A stretch of DNA of 64,000 nucleotides from Bog-159 sp963785255. Its GTDB lineage: Bacteria; Acidobacteriota; Terriglobia; Bryobacterales; Bryobacteraceae. Shown one piece after another: positions 1 to 8,815 of the stretch. The DNA is taken from NCBI GenBank assembly GCA_963785255.1, contig CAWAUR010000009.1:1-64000 (forward strand). The letters are read 5' to 3'. The stretch's first letter is position 1. Each line of letters starts with the position of its first letter. The position numbers and the translations under genes were made by a program. The notes beneath the pieces were generated by a model. That model made no database searches and had not been told where the DNA came from. It saw nothing but the letters and a program-made list of their open reading frames with translations.

Positions 1-228
1 CGCAATACCGCCGAAATTTTGTGCAAGGAGGTAACCCGTTAGCAGGAGAAACACCACTGCGCCCATATTCAAGAAATGGGATGCCCGGGCTTGCAAGAAA
101 ATAGCGACCTTAGCCTCGGGATCTGTTTTTGAGCTTCGGCATAGTGGCACAAATAGGATCCTTAAAATCAAGCATCCAACAAGTACAGACGCCGATATAA
201 TATGGACGAAAAGAAGACCATTTCTCAT
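1..228 (-). CDS. Partial small integral membrane protein (DUF2269/CopD-like)
   Basis: The first 76 codons of a minus-strand gene are present and the rest runs off the left edge. The protein starts MRNGLLFVHIISASVLVGC, which looks like a first membrane helix carrying the early histidine common in DUF2269/CopD-like proteins. A second hydrophobic stretch (GAVVFLLLTGYLLAQ, about residues 56-70) follows a short loop rich in charged residues. The ATG at 228 is the only convincing start. The family assignment rests on this helix pattern only, and the function is unknown. Local base composition is lower in GC than most of the window. Confidence 0.5.
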   Translation of the reverse strand, partial: MRNGLLFVHIISASVLVGCLILRILFVPLCRSSKTDPEAKVAIFLQARASHFLNMGAVVFLLLTGYLLAQNFGGIA

Positions 229-238
229 CCGGTCGCCT

Positions 239-358
239 CTATGTCCTTTTTTTTCCGAAGAAGGAGATATGATCTGATACCAGGGCGTCGCGGACGACCA
301 GCCGTCCGGTTCCGCCCGTGGCACCCAAAACAAGAACGTTAATGTTTGACCTCGATCT
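239..358 (-). pseudogene. Remnant of an NAD(P)-binding (SDR-type) gene
   Basis: On the minus strand the frame ending at a TAG at 239-241 reads INVLVLGATGGTGRLVVRDAL, the first beta strand and GxxGxxG nucleotide-binding loop of an atypical short-chain dehydrogenase. After about 25 residues the similarity stops and a frame end follows. No start codon is visible. It is therefore an N-terminal scrap, next to a complete gene of a related family at 401-1288. It may be left over from a rearrangement involving a paralogue. Confidence 0.45.
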
Positions 359-400
359 TTCTTGACGTTAGCGCCGCGGTCCCCAGGGAACAGGGCTGAT

Positions 401-1288
401 TCAGCTTGCCCCGGACTTACGCATTGACGCGTTCTGTGCAGCCGCAAACACATCGCGTGCGGACGTCGTACCCGCTACGTGCTCCGTACCCGTGATTCCG
501 AGGTCCATCCATCCCGCGTTGACGCTCTCATACATTTCTTCGGCAGGTCCAGTGTGGCCCTTCGGGACGCCGAACTGCTCGAGCGCTTCCACCCACCCTG
601 CACGCGGGACGGCAAAGGCTTTTGCGTCGCGTTTTAGGACTTCACCCAATTGTTCCGCCACTTCATCCGCGCTTACCATCGAACCCAGCTCGATGACGCG
701 ATGCCCTGACCACGCCGGCCCGGTCAGAAGCGTTGCCACCTCTGCGCCGATATCGTCTGTCGCGACCATTGTCGATTTCCGGTTTGTAGGATTGTAGAAG
801 ACCGGTAGTGTTCCGCCTTGGGCGGCCTGTAAGCCGAAAAGAAAGTTTTCGAAAAAGCCGCCTGCGCGCACAAATGCGACCGGAGATCGCAGGCTGCGAA
901 TACCTTGCTCCAAAAGTGATAAGGCCGTGATCATCCCCAGCCCGCTTGTTCTATTCGCGCCCATCGACGAGAGCGCTACCACGCGCGGGGTCACTATCTT
1001 GGTCAGCGCCTCGACATAGTTCGCAATCACGCCCTTTGCTTCTCTGAAATCAGGCGAGGGTGTCCATACAGCCGGCAACATAACAAACGCGCCCTCGACA
1101 CCTTTGAGCGCCGCCGCTATGGCTGTCGCATCGCTCCAGTCTCCATCCACCAACTGCACGCCTTGGTCTGCCCACTTCGCCGCTTTCTCGCGATTGCGCA
1201 CAAGTGCTCGCACCTGTTTGCCTTGCTTCAGCAGATGCCGCGCGGTGGCGCCCCCGACTTTTCCAGTGATGCCCATGACTAAATACAT
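401..1288 (-). CDS. NmrA-like NAD(P)-binding oxidoreductase
   Basis: A 295-residue single-domain protein of the NmrA/atypical SDR family. It starts MYLVMGITGKVGGATARHLL, a beta strand plus the GxxGxxG dinucleotide-binding loop. It continues with an alternating Rossmann pattern, including the VRALVRN segment after beta 2 and VDGDWSD after beta 3. The length is typical for the family. Members act as NAD(P)H-binding redox sensors or quinone/azo reductases in the cytosol; no substrate can be assigned. It lacks the Tyr-x-x-x-Lys pair of classical SDRs, as expected for this subgroup. It stands alone, and a fragment of a related gene lies just downstream. Confidence 0.8.
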   Translation of the reverse strand: MYLVMGITGKVGGATARHLLKQGKQVRALVRNREKAAKWADQGVQLVDGDWSDATAIAAALKGVEGAFVMLPAVWTPSPDFREAKGVIANYVEALTKIVTPRVVALSSMGANRTSGLGMITALSLLEQGIRSLRSPVAFVRAGGFFENFLFGLQAAQGGTLPVFYNPTNRKSTMVATDDIGAEVATLLTGPAWSGHRVIELGSMVSADEVAEQLGEVLKRDAKAFAVPRAGWVEALEQFGVPKGHTGPAEEMYESVNAGWMDLGITGTEHVAGTTSARDVFAAAQNASMRKSGAS

Positions 1289-1749
1289 GCTCGTTTTCTC
1301 CTACACTACAGCGGACGACTTTTCGAGGTGAAGCGTTGCAAGCGAAAATAAAAGATTGTAATTCACCCCACTCATCGGCGAAGGCAGCGGTAAGTACAGT
1401 GCCCAACCGCACTATGAAGGTCGGTAAGCGGCTTGAAAAGTCCGCTGGAACCATTTGCGGCCACGCGCTCGCTGAACTCGAACGTGCGAAATGGCGCTTT
1501 TGGAATGGTCAAACTGTCAGGCAAGGCAGGTGCGTCTGAAACGTCCTGTTAAACGCCCTTCGCTTTCGCAATTCACTTGTCTGTAGAGTCGGCATCGCGC
1601 TGATCAAAGGCTGCGCCCGCATCTCAGCGGAATGCGCGTCTCTCGTCAGCTTGACCGCTTCTCCCCAGGTTCCGAGTGGCGCGTCACTGAGGGCGAGTGC
1701 AGCGCTCGCCTGGTTGCCCATCCGCGAGAGGGCCGGTCGCGAACACGCG
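1289..1749. other. Intergenic, no gene recognised
   Basis: About 460 bases between two minus-strand genes. Short open frames exist on both strands, but none has a good ribosome site or a recognisable protein. No repeat or strong hairpin was noticed. Confidence 0.5.
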
Positions 1750-2124
1750 TCAGATCCAGCGCGCTGCTGCTGCCCCGGAATCGTCAGGGCGGGTGTTGAA
1801 CGCGATGGCCGCTTGGGGCGCGGCACGGTGGATCGCGTTGACCACGGCTTCGAACAGACCCAGCCGACTGGGTGGGAGGCGGACACCTGCGCCAACCACT
1901 ACGCAGTCATAGACGTCACCGGCTAGGCAGCGCTCAATCGTCGGAACCGCGGTCTTGTCGGGGTTGATGAAGCAATTCTCGGGATGCCAGCCCCGCCCGG
2001 CGATATCGGCCAGCGCGAGGTTGACTCCGGCGTGAATCTTCTCCGCGGTCATGCCCGGTGGTAGCGCCGGATCCGAAAAGTCCACAGTCGCAGGGTCAAA
2101 ACCGATTAACAGCACACGTTTCAT
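1750..2124 (-). CDS. Conserved hypothetical protein, 124 aa
   Basis: The start MKRVLLIGFDPATVDFSDP is preceded by a clear AGGAGG. The sequence alternates strands and helices: an N-terminal strand (VLLIG), a helix region with PGMTAEKIHAGVNLAL, a central strand (DCVVVGAGVRLPP) and a final strand (AAIAFNTRPDDS). This suggests a small Rossmann-like or flavodoxin-like fold. It resembles a widespread small family without assigned function. The sequence is continuous and of full length for a protein of this sort. Confidence 0.7.
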   Translation of the reverse strand: MKRVLLIGFDPATVDFSDPALPPGMTAEKIHAGVNLALADIAGRGWHPENCFINPDKTAVPTIERCLAGDVYDCVVVGAGVRLPPSRLGLFEAVVNAIHRAAPQAAIAFNTRPDDSGAAAARWI

Positions 2125-2635
2125 CTACCCTCCTCCCAACGCGCAACTCAGCCGCCAGACTTCATGGGCACCAACTCAGAATCGAAATGCAACAATCGCT
2201 TGCTCGGCTAATCGGAACCATGCTATTTGTAGGGCACGAGTCCGCCAAAGCTGGCGCGAGGTCGAGTTCTCTCCAATCATAGCACGTCCTCGCCGCCGTT
2301 AGACTCACCTACATTTCAATGTATCGATGATTGTCAAACGACCTACTTAGACCTTCGGCTGTGTCGGCAATTCGGAGGAATCCATCGGGACGTATAGTCG
2401 CCATCGCGCCGATGTGGCTACACGTCTGGTTGACGCGCAAACAGGAACTTACGCTGGCCGTTTACCGCAGTCTCAAGTTCCTGTTCGCCGACGATGCACT
2501 GAGAGCATCCACGTGCCACTGCGGTGGTATACGCTTTCTCGCCACCTTGATCTTCCATACCCACCCTCCGGATGGCGCATTGTCCAGGACTTCGCTGCGG
2601 CAGCGCCCTCGATCCGAGGCACGAAGCGCCATGTC
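2125..2635. other. Intergenic, no gene recognised
   Basis: About 510 bases upstream of a minus-strand gene and downstream of the end of the ADOP permease. Overlapping open frames occur on both strands, as expected at this GC content, but none has family features. Confidence 0.5.
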
Positions 2636-5377
2636 TTACTCCTGCCGCAGCGCCGCCAGCGGATCCATTCGAGACGCCCGCCTGGCCGGCGCATAGCCAG
2701 CCAGAATCGCGGCGCTTAGCAGGACGACACCGGCCAGCGCCAGGGTTCCCGGATCGTTGGGCTGGGTCTCGAACAGAAACGATTTGACAAGCTGGAACGC
2801 GCTCAACGCGGCAGGCACGCCGATCGCGAGTCCCACGGCCGCCAGGAGCACAACACGGCGCAGGACCATCCATACCACGGCGCCCGGTTGCGCGCCCAGA
2901 GCCATCCGGATTCCAATCTCGCCGGCCTGCCGCGCGACACTGTAGGACATCGTCCCGTAGAGTCCCACGCACGCGGTCAGGAGAGCGAGAACCGCGAAAC
3001 CCGTGCATAGCTTCGCGAACGTGATTTCCCGGCTGATCGTCCGATCGATTTCCGCAGCCTGTGTGACCACGTTTGCGACGGGTATGCGTGAATCTGCCTG
3101 CCGCACGATCTCATGCACACTCTTGATATACCTCAGCGGATCACCCGCAGTGCGCAGCGCATAGGTCACTCGATCCTGAGGAAACTGGCTGACCGCGACG
3201 AACACGGTCATGGCACCCTGCTCTTCATTTTTCAGACCACCGTACCGCAGGTTAGCCGACACGCCGACGATTTCAAGATCGCGCTTCTCCTCCGGGAGCG
3301 TGATGCGCCGGCCCACAGGATTCTCGTTCCCGAAGTAAGTTCGCGCCAGCCGCTCGCTGATCACGGCAACCGGCCGGGAGCCTGGTTGGTCGCGGTCGTC
3401 AATCTCACGCCCGGCCAGAATCGGAATCTGCATGGTCGTGAGGAAACGCGGTCCGGCGGCCAGAACGCGCGCGTCTTCGATGGTAACGGCGCCGATCTTC
3501 ATTGGCCCCTTGATGGCCTGCCCGGCGAAGCCGGCGTTGACGATCGAGGATTGCGAAAGCGTGGCGCTGTTCACGCCGGGGATGGATTCGAAGCGCTTGC
3601 GCAGGTCCGCGTAAAAAGTAGCGATCTCCGGGTCGCGATGCCCGGCCTGGCGCGCATTCAGCGAGAACAGCAGGATGTTCTCGCGGGCGTATCCCAGTTG
3701 GACGGAGTGCAGGTTGTGGAGTGTCCTGACAAACAGACTGGCGGCGGCCAGGATGAGAAAAGAGATCGCGATTTGGGCGACCACCAGCACAGGCTGCGTG
3801 CGGCGGCGCGGTCCCCCCCCGCGGCCATTCTTTAGCGCGGGCATGACGTCCGGACGCGTCGATTGAATCGCTGGAGCGAGGCCGAATAGCACGCCGCAAA
3901 CCACAGAGAGCGCCGCCGTCACGCCCAGCACGTTCCAGTTCAATTCCGCGTGCAGCGTAAAGTTCTCCTGCCCGTGGGCGAGCAGAAGCGTCAGCCATCG
4001 CACGCCCCAGATTGCAAACAAGACCCCGAATGCTCCGCCGAGCGACGCCAGCATCACACTCTCGGTAAGCAACTGCCGCACCACCCGGAACCGTCCCGCT
4101 CCCAGGCTGAGCCGCACAGCCATTTCGCGGCGTCGCGCGGCGGCCCTTGCCAGCAGCAGATTGGCAATGTTCGCGCATGCGATCGCCAGGATCAATCCCA
4201 CCATCGCCAGGAGTACATACAACGGCTTGGAATACTGGCGGCGCAGGCTGCCCAGACCTTCGGCGCCGGGGTTCAGAATCAGCGCGGGCAGTTTGGCGCG
4301 CTCACCGCCGGTCGTTGCGGTGGCGGCAACCCATTGATGGAAACGAGGAGCCAGCGCTGCCTGCGCCTGCGCCATGCTGACGCCGGGCCCGAGACGGCCC
4401 ATCATTTCGATCCAATAGAAGTTTCCGTCGGGATACATACGAGCCGCTCGGGCACCGTCCACCAGCAGATTCGTGTGCAACGGAAGGTAGAGGTCCGGCG
4501 CCGCCGCCGGGTCGACTCCGAAGAACTGCGGCGGCGCCACGCCGATCACCGTGAAAGGCACATTATCGACGAGAACCGGCTGTCCGATCGCACTCGACGG
4601 TCCCCCAAAGCGCTGCTGGCTGGTTGCAAAGCTGATGACCGCGACCGGCGCCGCGCCTGGACGGTCGTCTGCGGAGTCGATCAGACGTCCCGCCGCCGGC
4701 GACACTGCCAGACCGCGAAAATACTCGCCGGCGACGTACTCCGTGCCGGCGCTGGTGGCCTGCCCGCGGACGGCCAGGTTATGGTGTAGTCCGTTGAAGT
4801 ATCCGAAAAGCGTGGAAAAGACGGGATTCTGTTCGCGAAGCGTCTCGAACGCGCCGTAGGGGAACATGCCGCTGACCATGGCGCCTTTATCGCCCGGCCA
4901 CGCCATGCCCTGTACCCCGTGCATGACGTGGACCCATTCCTTGTTGGCGTTCTGGGGCGGCCGGCTATGCCAGTTCAAGACCACCAGCGACTCGGGATCG
5001 GCCACCGGCAGCGAGCGCAACAGAATCGACTCCATGAAGCTGTAGACCGCGGTATTGGCCCCGATGCCGAGCGCCAGCGACAAGCCCGCCAGGGCGCTGC
5101 ATGCCTTGTTGGCCGTCATGGTGCGACAGCCATAGCGGATATCCTGGCCAAGTTCCGACCAAAACCGCTTGATCCAAATCTGCCGTGACTCTTCCTGCTT
5201 CTGTCCGACGTTGCCAAATCGCCGGCGCGCTTCAGCCCGGGCGCGCTCCGGCGTCATACCGTCGGCTTCGAGTTCCGCGGCTTTTTCCGCCAGGTGGAGA
5301 TCCATTTCCTCACCGAGCGCCTCGCGGCGCCTGGCGCTTTCTATCCAATACCTCAGCCGTCGTAACATGTGCGTCAC
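2636..5377 (-). CDS. ADOP-type MacB-like ABC permease
   Basis: A 913-residue inner-membrane permease of the MacB/FtsX type in the acidobacterial duplicated form. Residues 1-80 are a charged helical N-terminal region with ARAEARRRFGN, diagnostic of these proteins. The first transmembrane helix follows (ALAGLSLALGIGANTAVYSF), then a periplasmic MacB-like domain. Next come an FtsX-like helix cluster (LLAMVGLILAIACANIANLLLARA), a second periplasmic domain, and the last FtsX block (TACVGLYGTMSYSVARQAGEIGIRMALGA). No ATPase lies beside it, which is usual for these orphan permeases. The start overlaps the end of the PadR gene by 4 bp, so the two are co-transcribed and the permease is probably PadR controlled. 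The transported substrate is unknown. Confidence 0.9.
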   Translation of the reverse strand: MTHMLRRLRYWIESARRREALGEEMDLHLAEKAAELEADGMTPERARAEARRRFGNVGQKQEESRQIWIKRFWSELGQDIRYGCRTMTANKACSALAGLSLALGIGANTAVYSFMESILLRSLPVADPESLVVLNWHSRPPQNANKEWVHVMHGVQGMAWPGDKGAMVSGMFPYGAFETLREQNPVFSTLFGYFNGLHHNLAVRGQATSAGTEYVAGEYFRGLAVSPAAGRLIDSADDRPGAAPVAVISFATSQQRFGGPSSAIGQPVLVDNVPFTVIGVAPPQFFGVDPAAAPDLYLPLHTNLLVDGARAARMYPDGNFYWIEMMGRLGPGVSMAQAQAALAPRFHQWVAATATTGGERAKLPALILNPGAEGLGSLRRQYSKPLYVLLAMVGLILAIACANIANLLLARAAARRREMAVRLSLGAGRFRVVRQLLTESVMLASLGGAFGVLFAIWGVRWLTLLLAHGQENFTLHAELNWNVLGVTAALSVVCGVLFGLAPAIQSTRPDVMPALKNGRGGGPRRRTQPVLVVAQIAISFLILAAASLFVRTLHNLHSVQLGYARENILLFSLNARQAGHRDPEIATFYADLRKRFESIPGVNSATLSQSSIVNAGFAGQAIKGPMKIGAVTIEDARVLAAGPRFLTTMQIPILAGREIDDRDQPGSRPVAVISERLARTYFGNENPVGRRITLPEEKRDLEIVGVSANLRYGGLKNEEQGAMTVFVAVSQFPQDRVTYALRTAGDPLRYIKSVHEIVRQADSRIPVANVVTQAAEIDRTISREITFAKLCTGFAVLALLTACVGLYGTMSYSVARQAGEIGIRMALGAQPGAVVWMVLRRVVLLAAVGLAIGVPAALSAFQLVKSFLFETQPNDPGTLALAGVVLLSAAILAGYAPARRASRMDPLAALRQE

Positions 5378-5712
5378 TTCGCTCCCATCACACGGGCGAT
5401 CGCCAGCGTGAGTTTCGCGTACTTCCGGGTTTCAGCGGCTAGCTGTTTGCGCCCAGCCGCCATGATCTTGTAGATCCTCGCCCGACGATTATTCGACGTC
5501 ACGCCCCAGACACCCTGGATCCAGCCGTTTAGCTCCAGCCGCTGGAGAGCGGGGTACAGCGAGCCCTCCTCGACGAGGAGCTCATTGCCGGACGATTGTT
5601 GGATGAACTGGACGATGCCGTATCCATGGAGGTCGCGCCGCGACAGCGTCCGCAGAATTAACATGTCCAGTGAACCGGGCAACGAATCGTTCTTTTGCGC
5701 CTTGCGTCCCAT
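5374..5712 (-). CDS. PadR-family transcriptional regulator
   Basis: A 112-residue winged-helix regulator. The chosen start gives MGRKAQKNDSLPGSLDMLIL; the open frame continues upstream, but these residues match the usual PadR N terminus. Characteristic motifs follow: LHGYGI (recognition region) and LLVEEGSLYPALQRLELNGWI (wing and helix 3). RARIYKIMAAGRKQL then leads into the C-terminal dimerisation helix. Acidobacterial PadR proteins of this short type usually repress the permease gene they precede. Here the ATGA overlap with the ADOP gene fits that arrangement. The ligand is not known. Confidence 0.9.
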   Translation of the reverse strand: MGRKAQKNDSLPGSLDMLILRTLSRRDLHGYGIVQFIQQSSGNELLVEEGSLYPALQRLELNGWIQGVWGVTSNNRRARIYKIMAAGRKQLAAETRKYAKLTLAIARVMGAK

Positions 5713-5855
5713 ACCAAGAATTCTTAGCTTACCGCGACGAGATACGCGAGTCAAGTTCAGATTGGCGCAGCCCTCGCCCGCGAGATGGTTGGGGGTGCTC
5801 TCTATTGCCGCTACCGCTGCTATACTCTTCGGATAGCAGTACAGGAGGTTCGCTT

Positions 5856-6731
5856 ATGCCGCCGAAAACACAGCCGAACCTGGTGCTCCGTACCGCCGTG
5901 CCGGAGGATAGTCTCGCGTGCGGGCAAATTTGCTACGACGCATTCTCAACGATCAGTGCGGCGCATGGTTTTCCGTGCGATTTCCCCGTACCGGAGGCCG
6001 CCATGGGCGGGCTTTCGACGATGTTTTCCACCCCCGGTTTCTACTGTGTGGTGGCGGAATGCGAAGGCCGGATCGTGGGCAGCAATTGCCTGGACGAGCG
6101 TTCCGTAATATCAGGTGTCGGCCCAATCGCCATTGACCCTGGCGCACAAAACCTGGGCATTGGCCGCAGGCTTATGCAAGCGGTGATGGATCACGCGCAC
6201 GAAAAAGGCGCCGCCGGAATGCGGCTGGTACAAGCCGCGTTTCACAACCGGTCGCTCTCACTATATGCCGGCCTTGGCTTCGATATCCGGGAACCTCTTG
6301 CCTGCATGCAGGGACGCACAGCGCAGCGGAGTCTTGGCGGATTTATGGTGCGACCGGCCGAGCGCGCCGATCTGAGTGCCTGCAATGCCCTGTGCCGGAG
6401 GGTGCATGGGTTCGATCGAGGCGCGGACCTGGCGCAAGGGATCCAACAGGGCACTGCCAAAGTTGTAGAGCGCGGCGGCAACATTACCGGGTACGCCACA
6501 AACCTGGCTTTTTTCGGTCATGCAACGGCGGAAACCAATCCGGACCTGCAGGCCCTGATCGCGTCGGCGGAATCGTTCGGCGGTCCGGGAATCCTGGTGC
6601 CGTCGCGGAACAACGCCCTGTTCCGCTGGTGTCTGTCGAACGGTCTGCGAGTCATCCAGCCGATGACGTTGATGAGCGTGGGACTTTATAACGAGCCGGC
6701 CGGGGCGTGGTTACCGTCGATCCTGTTTTGA
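5856..6731 (+). CDS. GNAT-family N-acetyltransferase
   Basis: A 291-residue cytosolic acyltransferase. The start at 5856 follows an ideal AGGAGG with 7-base spacing; longer in-frame extensions lack this. The N-terminal half is a GNAT domain with the acetyl-CoA loop QNLGIGRRLM (about residues 98-107) preceded by the beta strand GVGPIAIDP and followed by YAGLGFDIREP. The second half (from about FMVRPAERADL) looks like a degenerate second GNAT domain, as in two-domain members. The acceptor substrate cannot be predicted. It is divergent from the PadR gene, and the 140-bp gap contains the promoters of both. Confidence 0.82.
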   Translation: MPPKTQPNLVLRTAVPEDSLACGQICYDAFSTISAAHGFPCDFPVPEAAMGGLSTMFSTPGFYCVVAECEGRIVGSNCLDERSVISGVGPIAIDPGAQNLGIGRRLMQAVMDHAHEKGAAGMRLVQAAFHNRSLSLYAGLGFDIREPLACMQGRTAQRSLGGFMVRPAERADLSACNALCRRVHGFDRGADLAQGIQQGTAKVVERGGNITGYATNLAFFGHATAETNPDLQALIASAESFGGPGILVPSRNNALFRWCLSNGLRVIQPMTLMSVGLYNEPAGAWLPSILF

Positions 6732-6906
6732 AGCTCGCGGGCGGGGTTCGAACCGGGAACCATCGATCCCACTGTTAGTTCTTTATAGAGAGTCCTCAGA
6801 AGAAATCGTGGGTTGTTTTCCGGCTCATGGCCCCCGGAGCAGAGCATGCGGGCACGCGCGCAGGACCGGCCGATGCGGTTCGCCTAGTGGAAGGCGGGCG
6901 CCGTCA

Positions 6907-7467
6907 TCAAAACCAGCCCCCGGACGGCACGAGGCCATTGAGGCGCAGATACGTTGCGAGATTGCCGTAATGCAAGGCGTCATGATCTGTGAGTTGCGTC
7001 AGGATGAACATTTTATTCGTCTTGTAACCCCAGAAGTCCGCCGGGTCATTGAGGTGTGCATCGGTGAACCCCGAGTACGCGCCATCGCAGTAGTCGAACG
7101 CGCCTTTGAGGTAGGCCATGATCTCGGTTTTCGAACCCTTGCCCGCAGCCGGGGCCGGGGGCGCTTCACCCTTGGCGTTTGAACACAAATAGTAGGATAT
7201 ATCCGCCACATGAGTCAGGATCTCGGCAAACGAGCGAACGTCCTTCGTTGGCCGGTAGCCGTATTTGGACGCCGGCATCGCCTCCGCCGATTTCATGATC
7301 TTGTCCTGCATGTTGCTACGAAAAATCGATAGCGTCTTCGTCAGCGGATTCGGCCCTGTGGGCGGACGGGGAAAGTCCGGCGAGATTTGGGCGTTGGCCA
7401 AGGACGCCAAGACGGAAACAGATACCATACCAACAGGAACCACGACGCGAGCAACGGATCGGAACAT
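6907..7467 (-). CDS. Secreted DinB-like protein
   Basis: A 186-residue protein with an N-terminal signal peptide (MFRSVARVVVPVGMVSVSVLASLANA, cleavage near ANA-Q). A DinB four-helix domain follows: SFAEILTHVADISYYLCS carries the first metal-type histidine, and TDHDALHYGNLATYLRLNGLVP carries the HxxxH-like C-terminal pair. The family includes thiol transferases and many uncharacterised bacterial proteins, and the signal peptide puts this one outside the cytosol. A longer frame upstream was rejected because it lacks the signal sequence at its N terminus. Confidence 0.78.
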   Translation of the reverse strand: MFRSVARVVVPVGMVSVSVLASLANAQISPDFPRPPTGPNPLTKTLSIFRSNMQDKIMKSAEAMPASKYGYRPTKDVRSFAEILTHVADISYYLCSNAKGEAPPAPAAGKGSKTEIMAYLKGAFDYCDGAYSGFTDAHLNDPADFWGYKTNKMFILTQLTDHDALHYGNLATYLRLNGLVPSGGWF

Positions 7468-7938
7468 GAAGAACCCTCCAACAACGGAATCGCACTTTTG
7501 GACCCACTCTTCATCAATGGAAAGTACCGGAGCGGCAAGCAGTTTGCGGGATCTGGTCGTCGACGAAAGCCCAGCCGATGTGCGGTTTTGCCAAAGCGGT
7601 GTTCGCAAACGAACGGCAAGCTGCAACCGCGGTTTTGCCATATGGCGGATAAGACGGGTCCTGCTGGAACTCTCCCTTGGGCGCGAACACAAAAAGCTGA
7701 AGCCGCGCTATCCGTAAACGGGTTCGCCGGCTGCGCGCGCCGCTTCCGGCCACCATAAGGACGTATCAGTGACCCACAGATTCCTCCGGCGAGGTTTTAT
7801 AGAATACTGGCAGTCGGTTTCACCGTGGGGCGGCCAATCATGGCCGCAGCCGGCTTTCAGCCGGCTCCTGGCGAGCTACGCTCGCCAGAGAGCGGGCCTA
7901 CGAGGCCCGCGCAGGCTACGAGCCTGCCCCACAAGGCG
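7468..7938. other. Intergenic with palindromic repeat block
   Basis: About 470 bases without a recognisable gene. The left half is featureless. The right end carries a block of palindromes (7851-7933), listed separately. Confidence 0.6.
7851..7933. repeat. Palindrome cluster (family B) after the sigma-factor gene
   Basis: Four short perfect palindromes follow one another: AGCCGGCTTTCAGCCGGCT, CTGGCGAGCTACGCTCGCCAG (7867-7887 region), GCGGGCCTACGAGGCCCGC and GCAGGCTACGAGCCTGC, ending in CCCCAC. Stem sequences differ but the loops are nearly constant (TACG or TACGA). The block ends about 8 bases from the stop codon of the minus-strand sigma-factor gene, so it would form the 3' end of that transcript. 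Related blocks occur near 21.9, 36.8 and 62.8 kb. Confidence 0.8.
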
Positions 7939-8682
7939 CTATTTGGTGGAGAGCACGGCGGCCAGATAGCGGAGTTCGGACTCCACTGCGGCGGGATCGG
8001 CGACGGTATCCGCGATTTCCTGGCGAAAGAGATCCCGATAGCGCTTGCGAAGCCTGTGAATGGCCACCTTGAGCGCTCCTTCGGAGGTGTTCATTTCGCG
8101 GGCCAGCCCGGCGTACGGCGCGTCGGACTGTCCGAGAAGGAACACCTTCAACCGCTCGAAATGCTCCGGGCGGCCGTGTTGCACGAACTCGTTTCGTAGC
8201 CTCTCGACCACCCGGTCGAGCATGGAAAGCGCCCAGCGCCGTTCGAAGATGCGCTCGGGAGTCTCATCGTGCGCCGGCTCGCGTTGGTAGCGCTCTTCGC
8301 CGGACGAGAATCCCAGCGGCACAAGCACGCCGCCGCCGCGTTTGTGCGCGCGATGGCGGTCTGCTTCGTCGGCCACAAAGAATTTTAAGGAAGTCAATAG
8401 AAAGGACCGGAAGCGGCCCTTTTCCGGGTCGGCGCGATCGAGATATCGCCCTTCCAGCAGGCGCATGAAGAAATCCTGCGTGAGATCCTGCGCCTGATCC
8501 GCGGGATAACCGCGCCTTCGCAGATAGGCATACAACGGATACCAGTAGTTCTCACACAGGAAAACCAGAGCGGACCGCGCCTCCTTTCGCTGTGGATCGC
8601 CGGCGGCCACCACCAGGCTCCACCGCGTCGCTGGAAACTGGGACGCCCCCGGAAGCGTGTGCATGGTCTCGCCGTTCGTCAT
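7939..8682 (-). CDS. ECF-type RNA polymerase sigma factor
   Basis: A 247-residue sigma-70 family protein of the ECF type. Region 2 is seen as LVFLCENYWYPLYAYLRRRGYPADQAQDLTQDFF with the core-binding DLTQDFF motif (about residues 66-72). Region 4 is the helix-turn-helix YAGLAREMNTSEGALKVAIHRLRKRYRDLF (about residues 183-212). The linker between them is longer than in simple ECF factors, as in the acidobacterial subgroup linked to kinases. It lies directly downstream of the Ser/Thr kinase gene on the opposite-facing side of a 130-bp gap and probably works with it. No anti-sigma gene is visible. Confidence 0.88.
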   Translation of the reverse strand: MTNGETMHTLPGASQFPATRWSLVVAAGDPQRKEARSALVFLCENYWYPLYAYLRRRGYPADQAQDLTQDFFMRLLEGRYLDRADPEKGRFRSFLLTSLKFFVADEADRHRAHKRGGGVLVPLGFSSGEERYQREPAHDETPERIFERRWALSMLDRVVERLRNEFVQHGRPEHFERLKVFLLGQSDAPYAGLAREMNTSEGALKVAIHRLRKRYRDLFRQEIADTVADPAAVESELRYLAAVLSTK

Positions 8683-8704
8683 GGTCTTATCCTCACGAGG
8701 GCGC

Positions 8705-8762
8705 TTAACCGTTTTGGGGATTTCCGGTTGAAAGAAACCGCTCCCTGACGGTCGCGGCTCGG
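8705..8762. repeat. Dispersed repeat (family C)
   Basis: The sequence TTAACCGTTTTGGGGATTTC followed after a short gap by ACCGCTCCCTGACGGTCGCG and GCTCGG is shared, with few changes, with 19607-19668 and 34232-34315. The second half alone also occurs inverted at 19693-19715 and 27519-27542. Here it lies in the gap between the sigma factor and the kinase gene. Confidence 0.8.
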
Positions 8763-8815
8763 TAAGCGTTCCGTTAAACAGAATAAGGAAACGCGGAGCG
8801 CAAAGTTACACGCAA

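Noticed and set aside
1509..1895. 128-residue minus-strand frame
   Set aside because: Overlaps the convincing 124-residue gene at 1750-2124, and no family or ribosome site is visible.
6745..6754. GGTTCGAACC, tRNA T-loop-like sequence
   Set aside because: No T stem, acceptor stem or anticodon arm can be drawn on either strand.
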